Below, one piece after another: positions 26,053 to 34,837 of a DNA stretch of 64,000 nucleotides. Numbering within the stretch: the first letter of the stretch is position 1; every line of letters starts with the position of its first letter. A program made the translations under genes and the position numbers. The stretch is from Anaerolineales bacterium. GTDB taxonomy: Bacteria; Chloroflexota; Anaerolineae; Anaerolineales; Villigracilaceae. The DNA lies in the NCBI GenBank assembly GCA_023382595.1, contig JAHDWB010000003.1, positions 186,001 to 250,000 on the forward strand, given 5' to 3'. The notes under the pieces were generated by a model. It searched no databases. It saw only the letters and a program-made list of their open reading frames with translations, and had not been told where the DNA came from.

Positions 26053-27533
26053 TATTTTTTCTCCTTCCCGCCGCCTAACAAAAGCGCCCGTGTACTGTAT
26101 TTGATATCCTTGTTGCCGCTGGCGCTCCAGGCATGCATCCGCTCGAGGTTCTCCGCCTCGAACAGGGCGGTTTTTGCGAGGGAATGTTCTCCCCGTGACA
26201 GCAGATGAGTGGCAAGATTCTGAAGATGACGGACCGCCACCTCAAACTGACCCGCATCAACCGCGACTTGGGCACGTTCCTGCATCCGATACAGGGTGAG
26301 GCGCGAGAGGGCGCTTAGGATCCTTGTCGGGGGGGGATCTGATGAGGGTGTCTGGTGCACCTCGCGGGTAAGGTGGAGGCGAATGGGAGGTACAGGCATG
26401 GGGCGGGCTGCAATGGATGTCTTCAAAAAACCATTAAGAATGGTCGCGTTGTCTCCGTTCAACGCTTCCGGTTTAACAACGAGTTCGATCAAAACCTGCA
26501 GGTGGACATCACGCAAGATAGGTCCGAGGCGCATGGGAGAACCGACTTCTATGGGACCTGCATCGGGCTGCAGGCGAAACACATAATTGATCTTGACATC
26601 GTCCTGCTCCTTATATTCAAGCAGGACATCATCCGCATACGTACTGACGAGCGCCTGGAATTTTTCGACGAGGAGCCGTTCAATATCCTTGGGCTTTGAA
26701 ATGTAGGCTGAAGAACCGCCGGTCTTGCCGGCAAGCGCATCCAAAAAAATATCGTTCCATTCATGCCCAATGCCCATGCCGGTGATCCCGACATTTTGTG
26801 CAGCGGCTTGTTCGGCAAGCTGCAGGCACGCCTGTTCATCGCCATAGGTCTGACCGTCGGTCAATAAAATGATGTGGTTAACGCGCGATGGATCGAGCGT
26901 GCGCCGAATTTCCTTTAATCCGGCGTCCAATCCATTGAATATCTCGGTGGCGCCGGAAGCTTGCATCATTTGGATGCGCCCTTCCTGCTTCTTTTTATCC
27001 AGACTGATCGAGGCAGGGACGACCACTTCGGCGCGATCACTGAACGCTACAATGCTCAGAACATCCTGCGGGCGCAGACTGCGCAGTAACTGGATGGCTG
27101 TGGCTTTTAAAATATCCAGCTTTTCCCCCTGCATGGAAGTAGAGCGATCCAGTACAAGGCACAGGTTCAGAGGCGGGGCGGCAATATTTTCAGTCGTTTC
27201 ATCCCGCGGCGCAACCTCAAGCAGGACGTAAACCAACTGATCCTCGCCCAATTTGACGAGGTTCGGGCGGCTGAAGTGAAGTTCGTGCTTGATGTCTTTG
27301 TTGATTTCCACTTCAGGCGGCAGGGTGGCATCATACTGGCTGCGTCGTTTCGGATTCGACAGGACCTCGTAGGCTTGTTGAGCGCCAAGAAATAGTTCAG
27401 TTTCACCGGCAGCCACATTCTTATCGGGATGCAGGCGCTGGGCGGCTTCAAGATAAGCACGCTTGATCTCCTCCTGCGTTGCATCTCGAAAGACCCCCAG
27501 AACAGCGTAATAATCGGGCTTGCTGGCTGACAT
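26052..27533 (-). CDS. DnaJ-domain plus von Willebrand A-domain fusion
   Basis: Protein of 493 aa combining a J-domain and a VWA domain. The J-domain (residues 6-70) keeps the Hsp70-stimulating HPD (35-37). A linker domain follows, then VWA (about 120-290) with a complete MIDAS: DRSTS (D129, S131, S133), a Thr in GATEIFNGL and Asp in LLTDGQTYGDE. The C-terminus (about 420-475) is helical and repeat-like (QFEVAVRHLQNLATHLLSRGE). No signal peptide or membrane span is seen. Encoded between PP2C and FHA genes, it probably acts in the same Ser/Thr phospho-signalling pathway, perhaps recruiting DnaK; that is inference. Confidence 0.92.
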   Translation of the reverse strand: MSASKPDYYAVLGVFRDATQEEIKRAYLEAAQRLHPDKNVAAGETELFLGAQQAYEVLSNPKRRSQYDATLPPEVEINKDIKHELHFSRPNLVKLGEDQLVYVLLEVAPRDETTENIAAPPLNLCLVLDRSTSMQGEKLDILKATAIQLLRSLRPQDVLSIVAFSDRAEVVVPASISLDKKKQEGRIQMMQASGATEIFNGLDAGLKEIRRTLDPSRVNHIILLTDGQTYGDEQACLQLAEQAAAQNVGITGMGIGHEWNDIFLDALAGKTGGSSAYISKPKDIERLLVEKFQALVSTYADDVLLEYKEQDDVKINYVFRLQPDAGPIEVGSPMRLGPILRDVHLQVLIELVVKPEALNGDNATILNGFLKTSIAARPMPVPPIRLHLTREVHQTPSSDPPPTRILSALSRLTLYRMQERAQVAVDAGQFEVAVRHLQNLATHLLSRGEHSLAKTALFEAENLERMHAWSASGNKDIKYSTRALLLGGGKEKK

Positions 27534-27536
27534 GGG

Positions 27537-28442
27537 TTATCCGATTAAGTTGATAAGTGCAACCGTTATATTATCGGGTCCGCCAGCAGCATTGGCAGCT
27601 TCGACCAGGCTCTGGCTGGCACGATGCAGGTTCGGAGCGTCGTTAATGATGCGGACAATATCCTTTTCGTTGACCACTCCCCAGAGTCCATCACTGCAGA
27701 TCATGAGATTTCCGCCTTGCGGGAACGGGATGGTGAAGATATCCGCCTCGAGGGTTTCGCCCTGCCCCAGTGCGCGGATCAAGACATTGCGGTGAGGGAA
27801 GTTGTCCACTTCGTCCTTATTCAAGTGACCCAGTTCCTCCAGCCGCTTGACCAGGGAATGATCGCGCGTAAGCGCCTCCACTCTGCCATCGGGGTAAACG
27901 GAATAAGCGCGGCTGTCCCCCACATGCGCAATGGTCATCTGTTGACCCAGCACAAGCGCCGCCGTGACCGTCGTTCCGCTGCCGGGCGCTTCCCGCTGGA
28001 CATATTGATGGGCTTCCATGATCGCGATCTCCATCACTTCCTGCAGGGATTCCTGAAGCGATTGGGTCGGCAGATGATACAGATAGGAGTGAAATTTTTT
28101 CATCACGTTCCCGGCGATGAGACGTATAGCGGCGTTGCTTGCCACCTCACCGAATTGATGCCCGCCCATGCCGTCCGCAACGATGTATAAGCCGAAGGGA
28201 ACATTCTCGGAGCTTCCCGAAATTGTGGAGGTAAGCGCAAGCACGCTATCCTCGTTATGTTCGCGCTGTTTGCCCACCGACTGCCCAACACTCGCGATCA
28301 ATTGCTTCATTTCGTACTTGACATTCTGACTTGCAATGATCGAATTGATCTGCTGGTCTGTGAGAGGCGCCGTTGTGGCGGCATCCATCTCCGTTTTCTT
28401 TTCTTCCTTACCACCAAATAATTTCTTGAAAAAATCAGCCAC
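27537..28442 (-). CDS. PP2C-family serine/threonine phosphatase
   Basis: Metal-dependent phosphatase of 301 aa. A lysine/glutamate-rich leader (residues 1-20) precedes the PP2C domain (about 48-300). Metal and catalytic motifs are complete: HNEDSVLAL, VADGMGGHQFG, VGDSRAYSV, TRDHSLV, ICSDGLWG and GGPDNITVALI. It lies 11 bp after the kinase gene and 3 bp before the DnaJ-VWA gene. It should reverse phosphorylation by the adjacent PknB-type kinase. Confidence 0.95.
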   Translation of the reverse strand: MADFFKKLFGGKEEKKTEMDAATTAPLTDQQINSIIASQNVKYEMKQLIASVGQSVGKQREHNEDSVLALTSTISGSSENVPFGLYIVADGMGGHQFGEVASNAAIRLIAGNVMKKFHSYLYHLPTQSLQESLQEVMEIAIMEAHQYVQREAPGSGTTVTAALVLGQQMTIAHVGDSRAYSVYPDGRVEALTRDHSLVKRLEELGHLNKDEVDNFPHRNVLIRALGQGETLEADIFTIPFPQGGNLMICSDGLWGVVNEKDIVRIINDAPNLHRASQSLVEAANAAGGPDNITVALINLIG

Positions 28443-28453
28443 ATTGACTCCTT

Positions 28454-30322
28454 TTAGGCGAACAGAGCGTAGACGTGATGATCTGTAGAGCCAAAATATA
28501 CAATATCGTCAAACACAATCGGTGAACCGGTGATCGGACCCTGCGATTCAAATTTCCAGCGCAGACGTCCCGTGCGGTACTCAAGGCAATACATACTGCC
28601 ATCCACCGAGCCGCAGTAGAGAGAATCCTTGTATACGATCGGGGAACTGCTCACTTGATTTTCCGTGCGGAAGCGCCAGACTTCCTTGGCGGTCCGTATA
28701 TCCACGCAGTAGATAAAGCCGTCCGCAGCACCGATGAAAATAAAATCATCCGCAAGTACCGGCGAGGAGATGGTCCCTTTTCCAAGCCGGAATTTCCAAA
28801 TTGCCCACCCGCTCTTCGCATCCAAGGCATACAGGGTTCCATCCAGCGAACCGACGTAAATCGCCTGTCCGTTGTGGATCGGCGAGGATGTGATCGCACG
28901 TTTTCCCTGGAAGCGCCATTTCAGAGATCCGCGGAAATCCAGCGCATAAAAGGAACCGGCTTCCGTGCCAAAATAGACCATTTCATTCGCCACCAGCGGC
29001 GTGGAATGGATCGGCGCATCGGTCGAGAATTTCCAGACTGCACGTCCGCTATTGACATTGACCGCATGGAGATGCTGGTCTTCCGAGCCGAAGAAAACAT
29101 GTCCATCCGCAATACGGGGCGATGAATAGATCTTCCCCTCGGTGTAATACGTCCACACGACCTTGCCGGTGCGGGCACCGATCACATGCAGGCGTTGATC
29201 CTCGGAGCAGAAGAAAACATTGTTTTCATAGGCTGTCGGGCGGGAGACAATGCCTCCATCCGTGGGATATTTCCATTGAAATTGACCGTCCGCTGCATTT
29301 AAAGAGTACAGGTTGTTGTCATAGCAACCGACAAATAACGCACCTTGTTGCAATGTGGGAGTCCCGCGAATTTCATCTTCACATTTGAAGGACCAAAGCG
29401 GCTTAATCCCGCTCCCTGAAACCGGCAATGCGGAAGTGATCTTGGACAGCGCGCCCGTTTTGCGCGCCACGTTCATCATCGCGTCCTTCATTGCGCTGGC
29501 ATTTGGGAAGCGGTCAGATGGGTTGTATTGCAAGGCAGTATTGATCACTGACTCGAATTCAATGGAAACATTGGAATTGATCCGGCGGACGGGACGCTCC
29601 GAGAACGAGAAAGGCGGCTCAAGGCGCGGATCGCGGCGCGTGATCGCATGATGGAGGGTGGCTCCGAGCGAGTAAACATCCGCCAGAGGAGTCGCTTCCC
29701 CGCGATACTGTTCCGGAGGAGAGTAGCCTTCCGTGCCGATCATAGTCCCCTTCTGCCCGGATTGAAACGTTTTGGCGATACCAAAGTCCACCAGCACCAC
29801 ATCCCCGTTGTGATTGATCATCACATTCGACGGCTTCATGTCACGAAAGATAATCGGATCCGGTTTGTGACCATGCAGATACGACAGCACATCGCAAAGC
29901 TGGATCGCCCAGCTAATGACCTGATCTTCAGGCAAAAAGCCGTTGGCGTCATTGATCACCGTCTCAAGGTCTTTGCCATGAATGAACTCCAGCACGAGAT
30001 AGGAGTGGTCATTATGAGAGAAATAATCGTAAATACGCGGAATGGACGGATGGTTAAGCGTGGCAAGAATGTTTGCCTCGCGCTCGAAATTCTGAACGAT
30101 GGTCTGGCGCACCAACGGGTCTGGCGCAAGGTTCAACATCTCCTTCACCGCCACCAGTTTCACCACATTCGGAAAGTGCAGGTCGCGGGCGCGATACACC
30201 GACCCCATTCCGCCAATACCAATCACATCCTGAATGTTGTAACGGTTAACGAGCGTTACACCAGACTGTAATTGCTGGCGGTTCGGTCGGTCTCCCAAAG
30301 AGCCCGACCCCATGGAGGTCAT
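28454..30322 (-). CDS. PknB-type Ser/Thr kinase fused to PQQ beta-propeller
   Basis: Kinase of 622 aa. The catalytic domain (about residues 27-290) has the glycine loop IGGMGSVYRARD, VAVKE, the catalytic loop IFRDMKPSNVM (Phe in place of the usual HRD His), DFGIAK and EGYSPPEQY. After a short linker (about 290-310) with no visible membrane helix comes an eight-bladed PQQ-type propeller (about 312-622) with blades of the form LYALDAKSGWAIWKF. Most PknB kinases have a membrane span before the sensor; here kinase and propeller appear to lie in the same compartment. First gene of the cluster, with a promoter upstream. Confidence 0.95.
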   Translation of the reverse strand: MTSMGSGSLGDRPNRQQLQSGVTLVNRYNIQDVIGIGGMGSVYRARDLHFPNVVKLVAVKEMLNLAPDPLVRQTIVQNFEREANILATLNHPSIPRIYDYFSHNDHSYLVLEFIHGKDLETVINDANGFLPEDQVISWAIQLCDVLSYLHGHKPDPIIFRDMKPSNVMINHNGDVVLVDFGIAKTFQSGQKGTMIGTEGYSPPEQYRGEATPLADVYSLGATLHHAITRRDPRLEPPFSFSERPVRRINSNVSIEFESVINTALQYNPSDRFPNASAMKDAMMNVARKTGALSKITSALPVSGSGIKPLWSFKCEDEIRGTPTLQQGALFVGCYDNNLYSLNAADGQFQWKYPTDGGIVSRPTAYENNVFFCSEDQRLHVIGARTGKVVWTYYTEGKIYSSPRIADGHVFFGSEDQHLHAVNVNSGRAVWKFSTDAPIHSTPLVANEMVYFGTEAGSFYALDFRGSLKWRFQGKRAITSSPIHNGQAIYVGSLDGTLYALDAKSGWAIWKFRLGKGTISSPVLADDFIFIGAADGFIYCVDIRTAKEVWRFRTENQVSSSPIVYKDSLYCGSVDGSMYCLEYRTGRLRWKFESQGPITGSPIVFDDIVYFGSTDHHVYALFA

Positions 30323-30372
30323 GTTTTTCGTTTCCAGAGAATGCTCCTTCCAATCTTCCGTTTGGTTGGTGA

Positions 30373-30401
30373 ATTATAGTGTGCACTTGGGGGAAATGCA
30401 A
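30373..30401 (-). promoter_or_regulatory. Probable promoter of the pknB-like operon
   Basis: On the minus strand a perfect TATAAT (30373-30378) follows TTGCAT (30396-30401) with a 17-base spacer, or TTTGCA with 18. It lies about 50 bases upstream of the kinase ATG in the divergent gap. Confidence 0.5.
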
Positions 30402-30472
30402 ATGCTGAGGATTGCAATTTTGTGGGGAAATGGACTTGCACGGAATCGCATTCTACGGCACAATCCTACGCA

Positions 30473-31093
30473 GTGAAGATCCTAGCCTTAAGCGACCAAA
30501 CCGTGGACCGTGTCTATACCCTGACAGCCAGCAGACATTTTCAGAACGTGGATATCATCCTCGGCTGCGGCGATATGCCCTACACCTATCTGGAATACAT
30601 CGTAACCATGTTGAACGTACCGATGTATTATGTGCCAGGCAACCACGATCCGCAATTTGACCTGCGCGATGCGCGCTCGAAAGCCGAAGGCGGCTCCAAC
30701 CTGGACCTGAAAACTGTCCAATGCAAAAATGCCCTGATCGGCGGTTTCGGCGGCTGCATCCGCTACCGACCCAACGGCACAAACCAGTATACCCAGTCGG
30801 AAGCCTACTGGCGGGCATATTGGATGCTCCCCCAACTGGTGATAAACCGCATCCGCCACGGGCGCGCACTAGATATCCTCATCAGCCATTCGCCGCCATC
30901 CGGAATCCATGACGACACGGATCTGGCGCATCAGGGACTCAAAGCTCTGAACTGGCTCGTCCGCATTGCAAAGCCGCGCTATCATCTTCACGGACACACA
31001 CATTTTTACAGAAACAACCTCGAAGACATGGATACCACCGTCGGCTCGACAAGAATCGTCAATGTGTATCCGTACAAAGTATTGGACATATAA
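30473..31093 (+). CDS. Calcineurin-like metallophosphoesterase
   Basis: Metallophosphoesterase of about 206 aa. Motifs in order: (V)KILALSDQ at the N-terminus (the usual DxH is SDQ), ILGCGDMPY, PGNHDPQF, ISHSPPSGIHD and LHGHTHFYRN. The start is GTG at 30473; a longer frame to 30422 gives a non-homologous leader, and neither has a convincing ribosome site. The replacement of the first-motif DxH by DQT is unusual and might alter metal binding. It is divergent from the kinase operon. The substrate is unknown; family members cleave phosphodiesters or phosphomonoesters. Confidence 0.88.
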   Translation: MKILALSDQTVDRVYTLTASRHFQNVDIILGCGDMPYTYLEYIVTMLNVPMYYVPGNHDPQFDLRDARSKAEGGSNLDLKTVQCKNALIGGFGGCIRYRPNGTNQYTQSEAYWRAYWMLPQLVINRIRHGRALDILISHSPPSGIHDDTDLAHQGLKALNWLVRIAKPRYHLHGHTHFYRNNLEDMDTTVGSTRIVNVYPYKVLDI

Positions 31094-31153
31094 TGATCAA
31101 GGAGCCGGGCATCTCAAAATGGGATGTTCCCAGCCCCAAAAGTGAGTAAAGAA

Positions 31154-32005
31154 ATGTCAGATCCATTAAACGAACTCGCACGCGCAGATTTTGGCAGGGC
31201 ACGATTTAAATCCTTTATCAATCAGGTATTCTCCGTCATTGCGGGGAACAAACACACCACCACCCTGCTCTCCTATGACGAGATCAAGGAAAAATTACAC
31301 ATTGGCGGTCCGATCTATAAGGGAGTAAAGACCGTCCGCGTGGATCAGATCGTCGGGAGTCTGAACCGTTATCATGAATTCGACCGCGCCTTCCTTCCGA
31401 AGGAAGATCAACTCGCCAGCCGCTGGCAAAAGGTCGACCGCGCCTTCTATGAAGACATCCACCTCCCGCCCGTCGTTTTATACAAAGTCGGTGAAGTCTA
31501 TTTCGTCGTGGACGGTCATCACCGCGTCTCCGTTGCGCGGGAAAAAGGACAGATCTACATCGAAGCTGAAGTGCGCGAATGCGCCACGCGCGTCAACATC
31601 ACCCCCAACCTCAAACCCGAAGACCTTGAAGTGCTGCACGCCAAAGTCCATTTCCTCGAGCGCACATCGCTCGACAAGGTCCGGCCCGACGCGAATATCA
31701 AACTCACCATCCCCGACGGTTTCGAACGCATGCTCGAACACATTGCCGTACACGGCTACTTTATGGGGCTCGATTATCAACGCTTCATTTCCGACGAGGA
31801 AGCCGTGGCACACTGGTACGACACGGTCTACATGCCTATCATCGAGGTCGTTCGACAAAGCGAAATCTTAAAGGATTTCCCAGGCAGGACCGAAGGCGAT
31901 ATGTACCTATGGGTTTTAGATCACCAGCATTACTTGTCGCAACAGGGACAACCCCTGCAGCCGCCCGAGACCGCCGCAAAACAATTCATCGAAGAGAATG
32001 ATTAA
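31154..32005 (+). CDS. ParB/sulfiredoxin-fold protein, uncharacterised
   Basis: Protein of 283 aa (293 if the ATG at 31124 is used; neither start has a clear ribosome site). The centre has the ParB/Srx-type sequence VYFVVDGHHRVSVAREKG after VRVDQIVGSLNRYHEFDRAFLP, a layout seen in DUF4032-like proteins. The C-terminal half (MLEHIAVHGYFMGLDYQRFISDEEAVAHWYD region) is helical and conserved-looking but unknown to me. No DNA-binding helix-turn-helix like that of partition ParB is seen, so it is not a second chromosome ParB. Followed 2 bp later by the DapA-like gene, so co-translated. Confidence 0.85.
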   Translation: MSDPLNELARADFGRARFKSFINQVFSVIAGNKHTTTLLSYDEIKEKLHIGGPIYKGVKTVRVDQIVGSLNRYHEFDRAFLPKEDQLASRWQKVDRAFYEDIHLPPVVLYKVGEVYFVVDGHHRVSVAREKGQIYIEAEVRECATRVNITPNLKPEDLEVLHAKVHFLERTSLDKVRPDANIKLTIPDGFERMLEHIAVHGYFMGLDYQRFISDEEAVAHWYDTVYMPIIEVVRQSEILKDFPGRTEGDMYLWVLDHQHYLSQQGQPLQPPETAAKQFIEEND

Positions 32006-32007
32006 CC

Positions 32008-32919
32008 ATGACTGACCTACACCCTCTGGCAGGAGTCTACGCCGCGGCTGTGACTCCCCTAAAAGCAGACGCATCCTCCTTTGACTTCGAGTCGATTCCC
32101 GCCTTCATGCATTTCCTCGCTGACAGGGGATGCCACGGCGCGCTGTTCTTCGGCACCACCGGCGAGGGACCATCCTTCTCGCCAAAGGAACGCGAGGCAT
32201 TCATGCGTTCCGTGCGCGCCTACCGCCAGCAACTGCGCGGATTCAAACTGTTGGCAGGCACGGGCACACCCAGCCTGAGCGAAACCATCGAATTGACCAA
32301 ACTCGCCTTCGAACTCGGCTATGACGGGACAGTCGTCCTGCCGCCATATTATTTCCGCAAAGTGAGCGATGACGGCTTGTTCGGCTGGTTCAGCGAACTG
32401 ATTGAAAAAGCCGTGCCGGAAGGAAAATACCTGCTCGGCTATCACATCCCGCCCATGACGGGCATCGGCTTTTCGCTGGAACTGCTCGAACGACTCAAAA
32501 CAAAATTCCCAAATCAATTTGCAGGCATCAAAGACTCATCGCACGATAAAGAATTTGCGGCTGCCGTCGGTCAGCGCTTCGGCAGGGAATTGCTCGTCTT
32601 AAACGGCACGGACGCCTACTTCTACCACGCGTTGGGGAACAACGCGCAAGGCGCGATCACCGCGCCCGCAAATCTGATCTCTGACAACCTGCGCCAGGTC
32701 TGGGATTTGTTTCAAGAAGGCAAAGACCCGTCCGAAGTTCAAGCAAAGGTCACGGAACAGCGGCATTTCCTTGAACAATTCGTTCCCATCGCCCCTCTTC
32801 TGAAGGGATTGCTTCATAAGATACACGATCTTCCGCGCTGGTCGGTCAGAGCCCCGCTGGAGGAGATAGGCGAAAAAATACTGGAAGACGCGGCGGAGAT
32901 GTTTTCGAAGATTTCGTAA
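32008..32919 (+). CDS. DapA-family (dihydrodipicolinate synthase-like) aldolase
   Basis: Schiff-base aldolase or lyase of 303 aa. It has the family motifs GVYAAAVTPLK, FFGTTGEGPSF (TTGE), a GYHIPPMTG loop equivalent to YNxP, and the Schiff-base Lys in FAGIKDSS. The family includes DapA, N-acetylneuraminate lyase and keto-sugar-acid aldolases. The loop sequence is not that of canonical DapA and no lysine genes are nearby, so a sugar-acid or other aldolase role is as likely as lysine synthesis. Confidence 0.88.
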   Translation: MTDLHPLAGVYAAAVTPLKADASSFDFESIPAFMHFLADRGCHGALFFGTTGEGPSFSPKEREAFMRSVRAYRQQLRGFKLLAGTGTPSLSETIELTKLAFELGYDGTVVLPPYYFRKVSDDGLFGWFSELIEKAVPEGKYLLGYHIPPMTGIGFSLELLERLKTKFPNQFAGIKDSSHDKEFAAAVGQRFGRELLVLNGTDAYFYHALGNNAQGAITAPANLISDNLRQVWDLFQEGKDPSEVQAKVTEQRHFLEQFVPIAPLLKGLLHKIHDLPRWSVRAPLEEIGEKILEDAAEMFSKIS

Positions 32920-32923
32920 AATC

Positions 32924-32956
32924 AGGTGACAGTCACTTTGAAAGTGACTGTCACCT
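32924..32956. repeat. Perfect 16-bp palindrome (GTGACAGTCACTTT family)
   Basis: AGGTGACAGTCACTTT and its exact inverse complement flank a single G and are followed by TTTAT. It lies 4 bp after the DapA-like stop and may double as a terminator. Confidence 0.85.
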
Positions 32957-32969
32957 TTATAATTAACCT

Positions 32970-33785
32970 ATGACAACCTGGCGCTTACTTCACACTCCCC
33001 CATCCACGGGCGCATGGAATATGGCAGTGGATGAGTCCATTCTTGAGCATATTCATCGCGGCGAATCAAAGCCGACACTGCGTTTATATTCTTGGAATCC
33101 GCCCTGTCTCTCGCTTGGCTACGCGCAGTCACTCAAAGATGTGGACATTGAGCGACTCAAGTTCCGAGGCTGGGATGTCGTCCGCCGCGTGACGGGGGGA
33201 CGGGCGATCCTGCACACAGACGAATTAACCTACTCTGTGACCGGTCCCGCGGATGACCCGATCCTTACGGGCGGCGTGTTGGAGTCGTACAACCGTTTGT
33301 CGCGGGCATTGTTATTCGCGGTGCGCGAGTTAGGGTTGCCCGTGGAGGTGAAAGAACATGCGCAACAGGCAAATTCGCAAAATTTGAATCCAGTTTGTTT
33401 TGAAGTGCCATCCACGTATGAAATTACGGTGAATGGAAAGAAACTCATCGGTTCGGCGCAGGCGCGGAAGAAGGAAGGCGTTTTGCAACACGGCTCACTC
33501 CCGTTGATGGGCGACCTGACCCGCATTTGCGATGCGCTTGTGTTCGACGATGAGTCCGCGCGGGAGAAGGCAAAGGAAAGACTGCTCGCGCGGGCGGCGA
33601 CAGTTGAGTCCGCTTTGGGTGTGGAAAAGGCTTGGGAAACCGCCGCACAGGCTTTCGTCCGAGGGTTTGAAGCGGAATTGGGAATCCAGTTCGAGCGTGG
33701 AGAAATGTCTCCATCTGAAATCCAAAGAGCGGAAGAACTCGTCAAGGAAAAATACGCGCACGCCTCATGGACGGAGCGGCTATGA
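32970..33785 (+). CDS. lipM: Octanoyltransferase LipM-like (lipoate-protein ligase A family)
   Basis: Lipoate/biotin ligase-fold protein of 271 aa. Motifs include GAWNMAVDESIL, YSWNPPCLSLGYAQ, RRVTGGRAILHTDELTYS and the C-terminal-side NPVCFEVPSTYEITVNGKKLIGSAQ region. The Cys in VCFEVPS matches the position of the acyl-thioester Cys of Bacillus LipM, which transfers octanoate from ACP to GcvH, so I favour LipM over a lipoate ligase. The first residues lie 13 bp after a palindrome. The stop overlaps the next gene by 4 bp. LplA activity cannot be fully excluded. Confidence 0.87.
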   Translation: MTTWRLLHTPPSTGAWNMAVDESILEHIHRGESKPTLRLYSWNPPCLSLGYAQSLKDVDIERLKFRGWDVVRRVTGGRAILHTDELTYSVTGPADDPILTGGVLESYNRLSRALLFAVRELGLPVEVKEHAQQANSQNLNPVCFEVPSTYEITVNGKKLIGSAQARKKEGVLQHGSLPLMGDLTRICDALVFDDESAREKAKERLLARAATVESALGVEKAWETAAQAFVRGFEAELGIQFERGEMSPSEIQRAEELVKEKYAHASWTERL

Positions 33786-34837
33786 AAAAAGTTTTGGTGT
33801 ACGGCTCGTATGGGTATACGGGGGAGTTGATCGTGGAGCAGGCGTTGAAGCAGGGATTGGATTTGATTTTGGCGGGGCGCGATGAAAGCAAAGTGCGGGC
33901 GCAAGCTGAACGATATGAGTTGGAATACCGCGCGTTTTCATTGGATGACACCGCCGCATTGGATGCCGCGCTGCGCGAAGTGGATGCGGTTCTGCATTGC
34001 GCGGGTCCGTTCGTGTTGACGTTCCGTCAGATGGCGGAGGCGTGCATCCGAAATAAAAAACATTACGTGGATATCAGCGGCGAGATCGAAGGCTTTGAAG
34101 CGCTGGCGCAAATGGATGCGGACGCGAAACGCGCGGGCGTGATGCTCCTGCCAGGCGGCGGCTTTGACGTGGTTCCATCCGATTGTTTGAGCGCGTACGC
34201 GGCGGAAAAACTTCCGAACGCAACGCATTTGACTTTGTACATAAAAAGCATCGGCAGTGGCGTCTCGCGTGGGACGGCGCGTTCGGGAATCGAGAACATG
34301 CACAGGCAGGGACGCATCCGCCGCGATGGGAAAATACAAACTATGCCGCCAGCATGGCAGGTGAAGCGCGTGGACTTTGGACGCGGCGCTTCGCGCGTCG
34401 TCTCCACTGGCTGGGGTGACGTCAGCACGGCGTATCACAGCACGGGCATCCCGAACATCGTGGTGTACATGAGTTTTCCGAACGCGATGATCAACGCGTT
34501 GTACCTGACGCGGGTCATTGGTCCGCTGTTGTACACGCGCCCGATGAAGAATTTTCTCAAATGGCTGATCGGCAAGTTAAACCCGACGGGACCGTCGAAA
34601 TATAAAAACGAAAACGGATTTGGCCTGCTGATCGCTGAAGTTTCGGATGGAAAACAGACCGTCCGCGCAAAGTTGCGGACACCCGAAGCATATCATCTGA
34701 CGGCGCTGACGTCGGTCGAGATCATGAAGCGGATTCTTGCATCGGACTTTGAGGCAGGCTTCCAAACTCCAAGCAAAGCCTACGGCGCGGATTTTATCTT
34801 GAGGTTCGATGGCGTTGAAAGATCGTTGGTTGAGTAG
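33782..34837 (+). CDS. Saccharopine-dehydrogenase-like NAD(P)-binding reductase
   Basis: Rossmann-fold oxidoreductase of 351 aa (trans-acting enoyl reductase/saccharopine dehydrogenase-like family). It begins MKKVLVYGSYGYTGELIVEQ with a GxxGYTG dinucleotide motif, followed by LILAGRDESKV and HYVDISGE. The start overlaps the lipM-like stop as ATGA. The last four codons and the stop (SLVE, TAG) are read from a dispersed palindromic repeat, so the native C-terminus may have been altered by repeat insertion. Substrate unknown. Confidence 0.87.
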   Translation: MKKVLVYGSYGYTGELIVEQALKQGLDLILAGRDESKVRAQAERYELEYRAFSLDDTAALDAALREVDAVLHCAGPFVLTFRQMAEACIRNKKHYVDISGEIEGFEALAQMDADAKRAGVMLLPGGGFDVVPSDCLSAYAAEKLPNATHLTLYIKSIGSGVSRGTARSGIENMHRQGRIRRDGKIQTMPPAWQVKRVDFGRGASRVVSTGWGDVSTAYHSTGIPNIVVYMSFPNAMINALYLTRVIGPLLYTRPMKNFLKWLIGKLNPTGPSKYKNENGFGLLIAEVSDGKQTVRAKLRTPEAYHLTALTSVEIMKRILASDFEAGFQTPSKAYGADFILRFDGVERSLVE

